Shown piece by piece: positions 49,928 to 50,193 of a stretch of DNA of 50,193 nt (positions are counted from its first letter, which is position 1; every line of letters begins with the position of its first letter). The notes below the pieces were generated by a model. It made no database searches, had not been told where the DNA came from, and worked only from the letters and a program-made list of their open reading frames with translations. A program made the position numbers and the translations under genes. The stretch covers positions 1-50,193 of the forward strand of contig CAJTOW010000008.1 of NCBI GenBank assembly GCA_910577655.1, read 5' to 3'. Source of the DNA: an uncultured Lachnospiraceae bacterium (GTDB taxonomy: Bacteria > Bacillota > Clostridia > Lachnospirales > Lachnospiraceae).

Positions 49928-50193
49928 TTGACCTTGACATCAGAAGATCTACTGGCTATATCCGATTTGCTGGATGTTAAACTGCGGACAGAATTACAGC
50001 CGCTGAAGGAGGATGTCTCCTTGCTCAAAGATAAGGTTAATGTACTGACCGACGATGTTTCCTCACTCAAAGAAGACACAGGCATCCTGAAGGATGATGT
50101 TTCCTTACTTAAAGATAAGGTTAATGTATTGACTGATGATGTTTCCTCACTCAAAGAAGACACAGGCATCCTGAAGGATGATGTTTCCTTACT
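49928..50193 (+). CDS. Heptad-repeat coiled-coil protein, N-terminal part (runs off the window)
   Basis: Reading from TTG at 49928 (AGAGGGTG seven bases ahead) gives a 26-residue leader segment (LTLTSEDLLAISDLLDVKLR...) and then perfect heptads such as DVSLLKD, KVNVLTD, DVSSLKE and DTGILKD. It has Val/Leu or Thr/Leu at a and d positions and Lys/Asp/Glu elsewhere, the pattern of a parallel coiled coil of trimer or dimer type. Four heptads (28 residues) form a unit repeated in tandem to the window end. I cannot see the C-terminus or any other domain; phage-fibre, surface-adhesin and YlbF-like chaperone roles are all possible. The promoter at 49847-49875 indicates a separate transcript. Confidence 0.75.
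   Translation, partial: MTLTSEDLLAISDLLDVKLRTELQPLKEDVSLLKDKVNVLTDDVSSLKEDTGILKDDVSLLKDKVNVLTDDVSSLKEDTGILKDDVSL
50012..50193 (+). repeat. 84-bp tandem repeat inside the coiled-coil gene
   Basis: Units begin at 50012, 50096 and 50180 (period 84 bp, 28 codons); the third unit is cut by the window end. Units 1 and 2 differ at six bases, all third-position or Leu first-position changes that keep the amino acid, so the protein repeat is identical. Confidence 0.9.

Noticed and set aside
50012..50193. Tandem 84-bp repeat as a CRISPR array
   Set aside because: Units are directly adjacent without spacers, are far longer than CRISPR repeats and encode a heptad coiled coil.

Overview
The window looks like chromosome of a spore-forming, moderately GC-rich member of the Clostridia, most likely Lachnospiraceae. 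The evidence is the sporulation genes (spoIIR, a SipL-type DUF3794/LysM protein, a CotS-type kinase), cell-wall enzymes with clostridial ChW modules, Shine-Dalgarno sites of the GGAGG type, and consensus sigma-A promoters. The family placement is an inference from protein style. No rRNA, tRNA, CRISPR array or complete insertion sequence was found.

Layout. 1-6540: a secreted L,D-transpeptidase, an acyltransferase-3 membrane enzyme, and a divergent LysR regulator facing a two-gene operon (DUF6282 metal-dependent hydrolase and MatC-like permease) with a T-N11-A operator about 65 bp before the predicted start of transcription. 6558-13053 (minus): a polysaccharide operon (GIY-YIG domain joined in frame to UDP-galactopyranose mutase, a GT8 and two GT2 enzymes). 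An AT-richer pair, an AAA/ABC-type ATPase and a PD-(D/E)xK-like protein, is appended to its end. 13602-21641: SipL-like protein, phosphoglucomutase, MATE exporter, CotS-like kinase and a ChW-containing polysaccharide deacetylase. 21936-23053: an orphan 50-aa FeoB-associated Cys-rich protein under a Fur-like box, and an AT-rich overlapping pair (GNAT-like protein plus a 59-aa protein).

23241-37094: a NodZ-like fucosyltransferase candidate, rpoB-rpoC with their own promoter and terminator, a small membrane-anchored protein transcribed divergently from rpoB, then DUF1934, murI, ddl and spoIIR. 37127-44815 (minus): a TetR-controlled RND efflux operon (tetR, adaptor, RND pump, two TolC-like proteins), with three TGACA-N3-TGTCA operators around a consensus promoter. 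45006-50193 (plus): an EamA transporter, a heterodimeric ABC exporter pair, and the start of a heptad-repeat coiled-coil protein built from 84-bp tandem repeats.

Two families of dispersed intergenic repeat run through the window. One is a REP-like palindrome around GTAACAGTTCA/TGAACTGTTAC (five clear copies). The other is a MITE-like element of about 164 bp with 19-bp perfect terminal inverted repeats bounded by TA (one intact copy inside the tetR-RND operon, one diverged copy after the MATE gene, one solo end). The strongest candidates for undescribed biology are the ATPase/PD-(D/E)xK-like pair, the GIY-YIG-Glf open fusion, the GNAT-like/59-aa pair and the structured repeat families.
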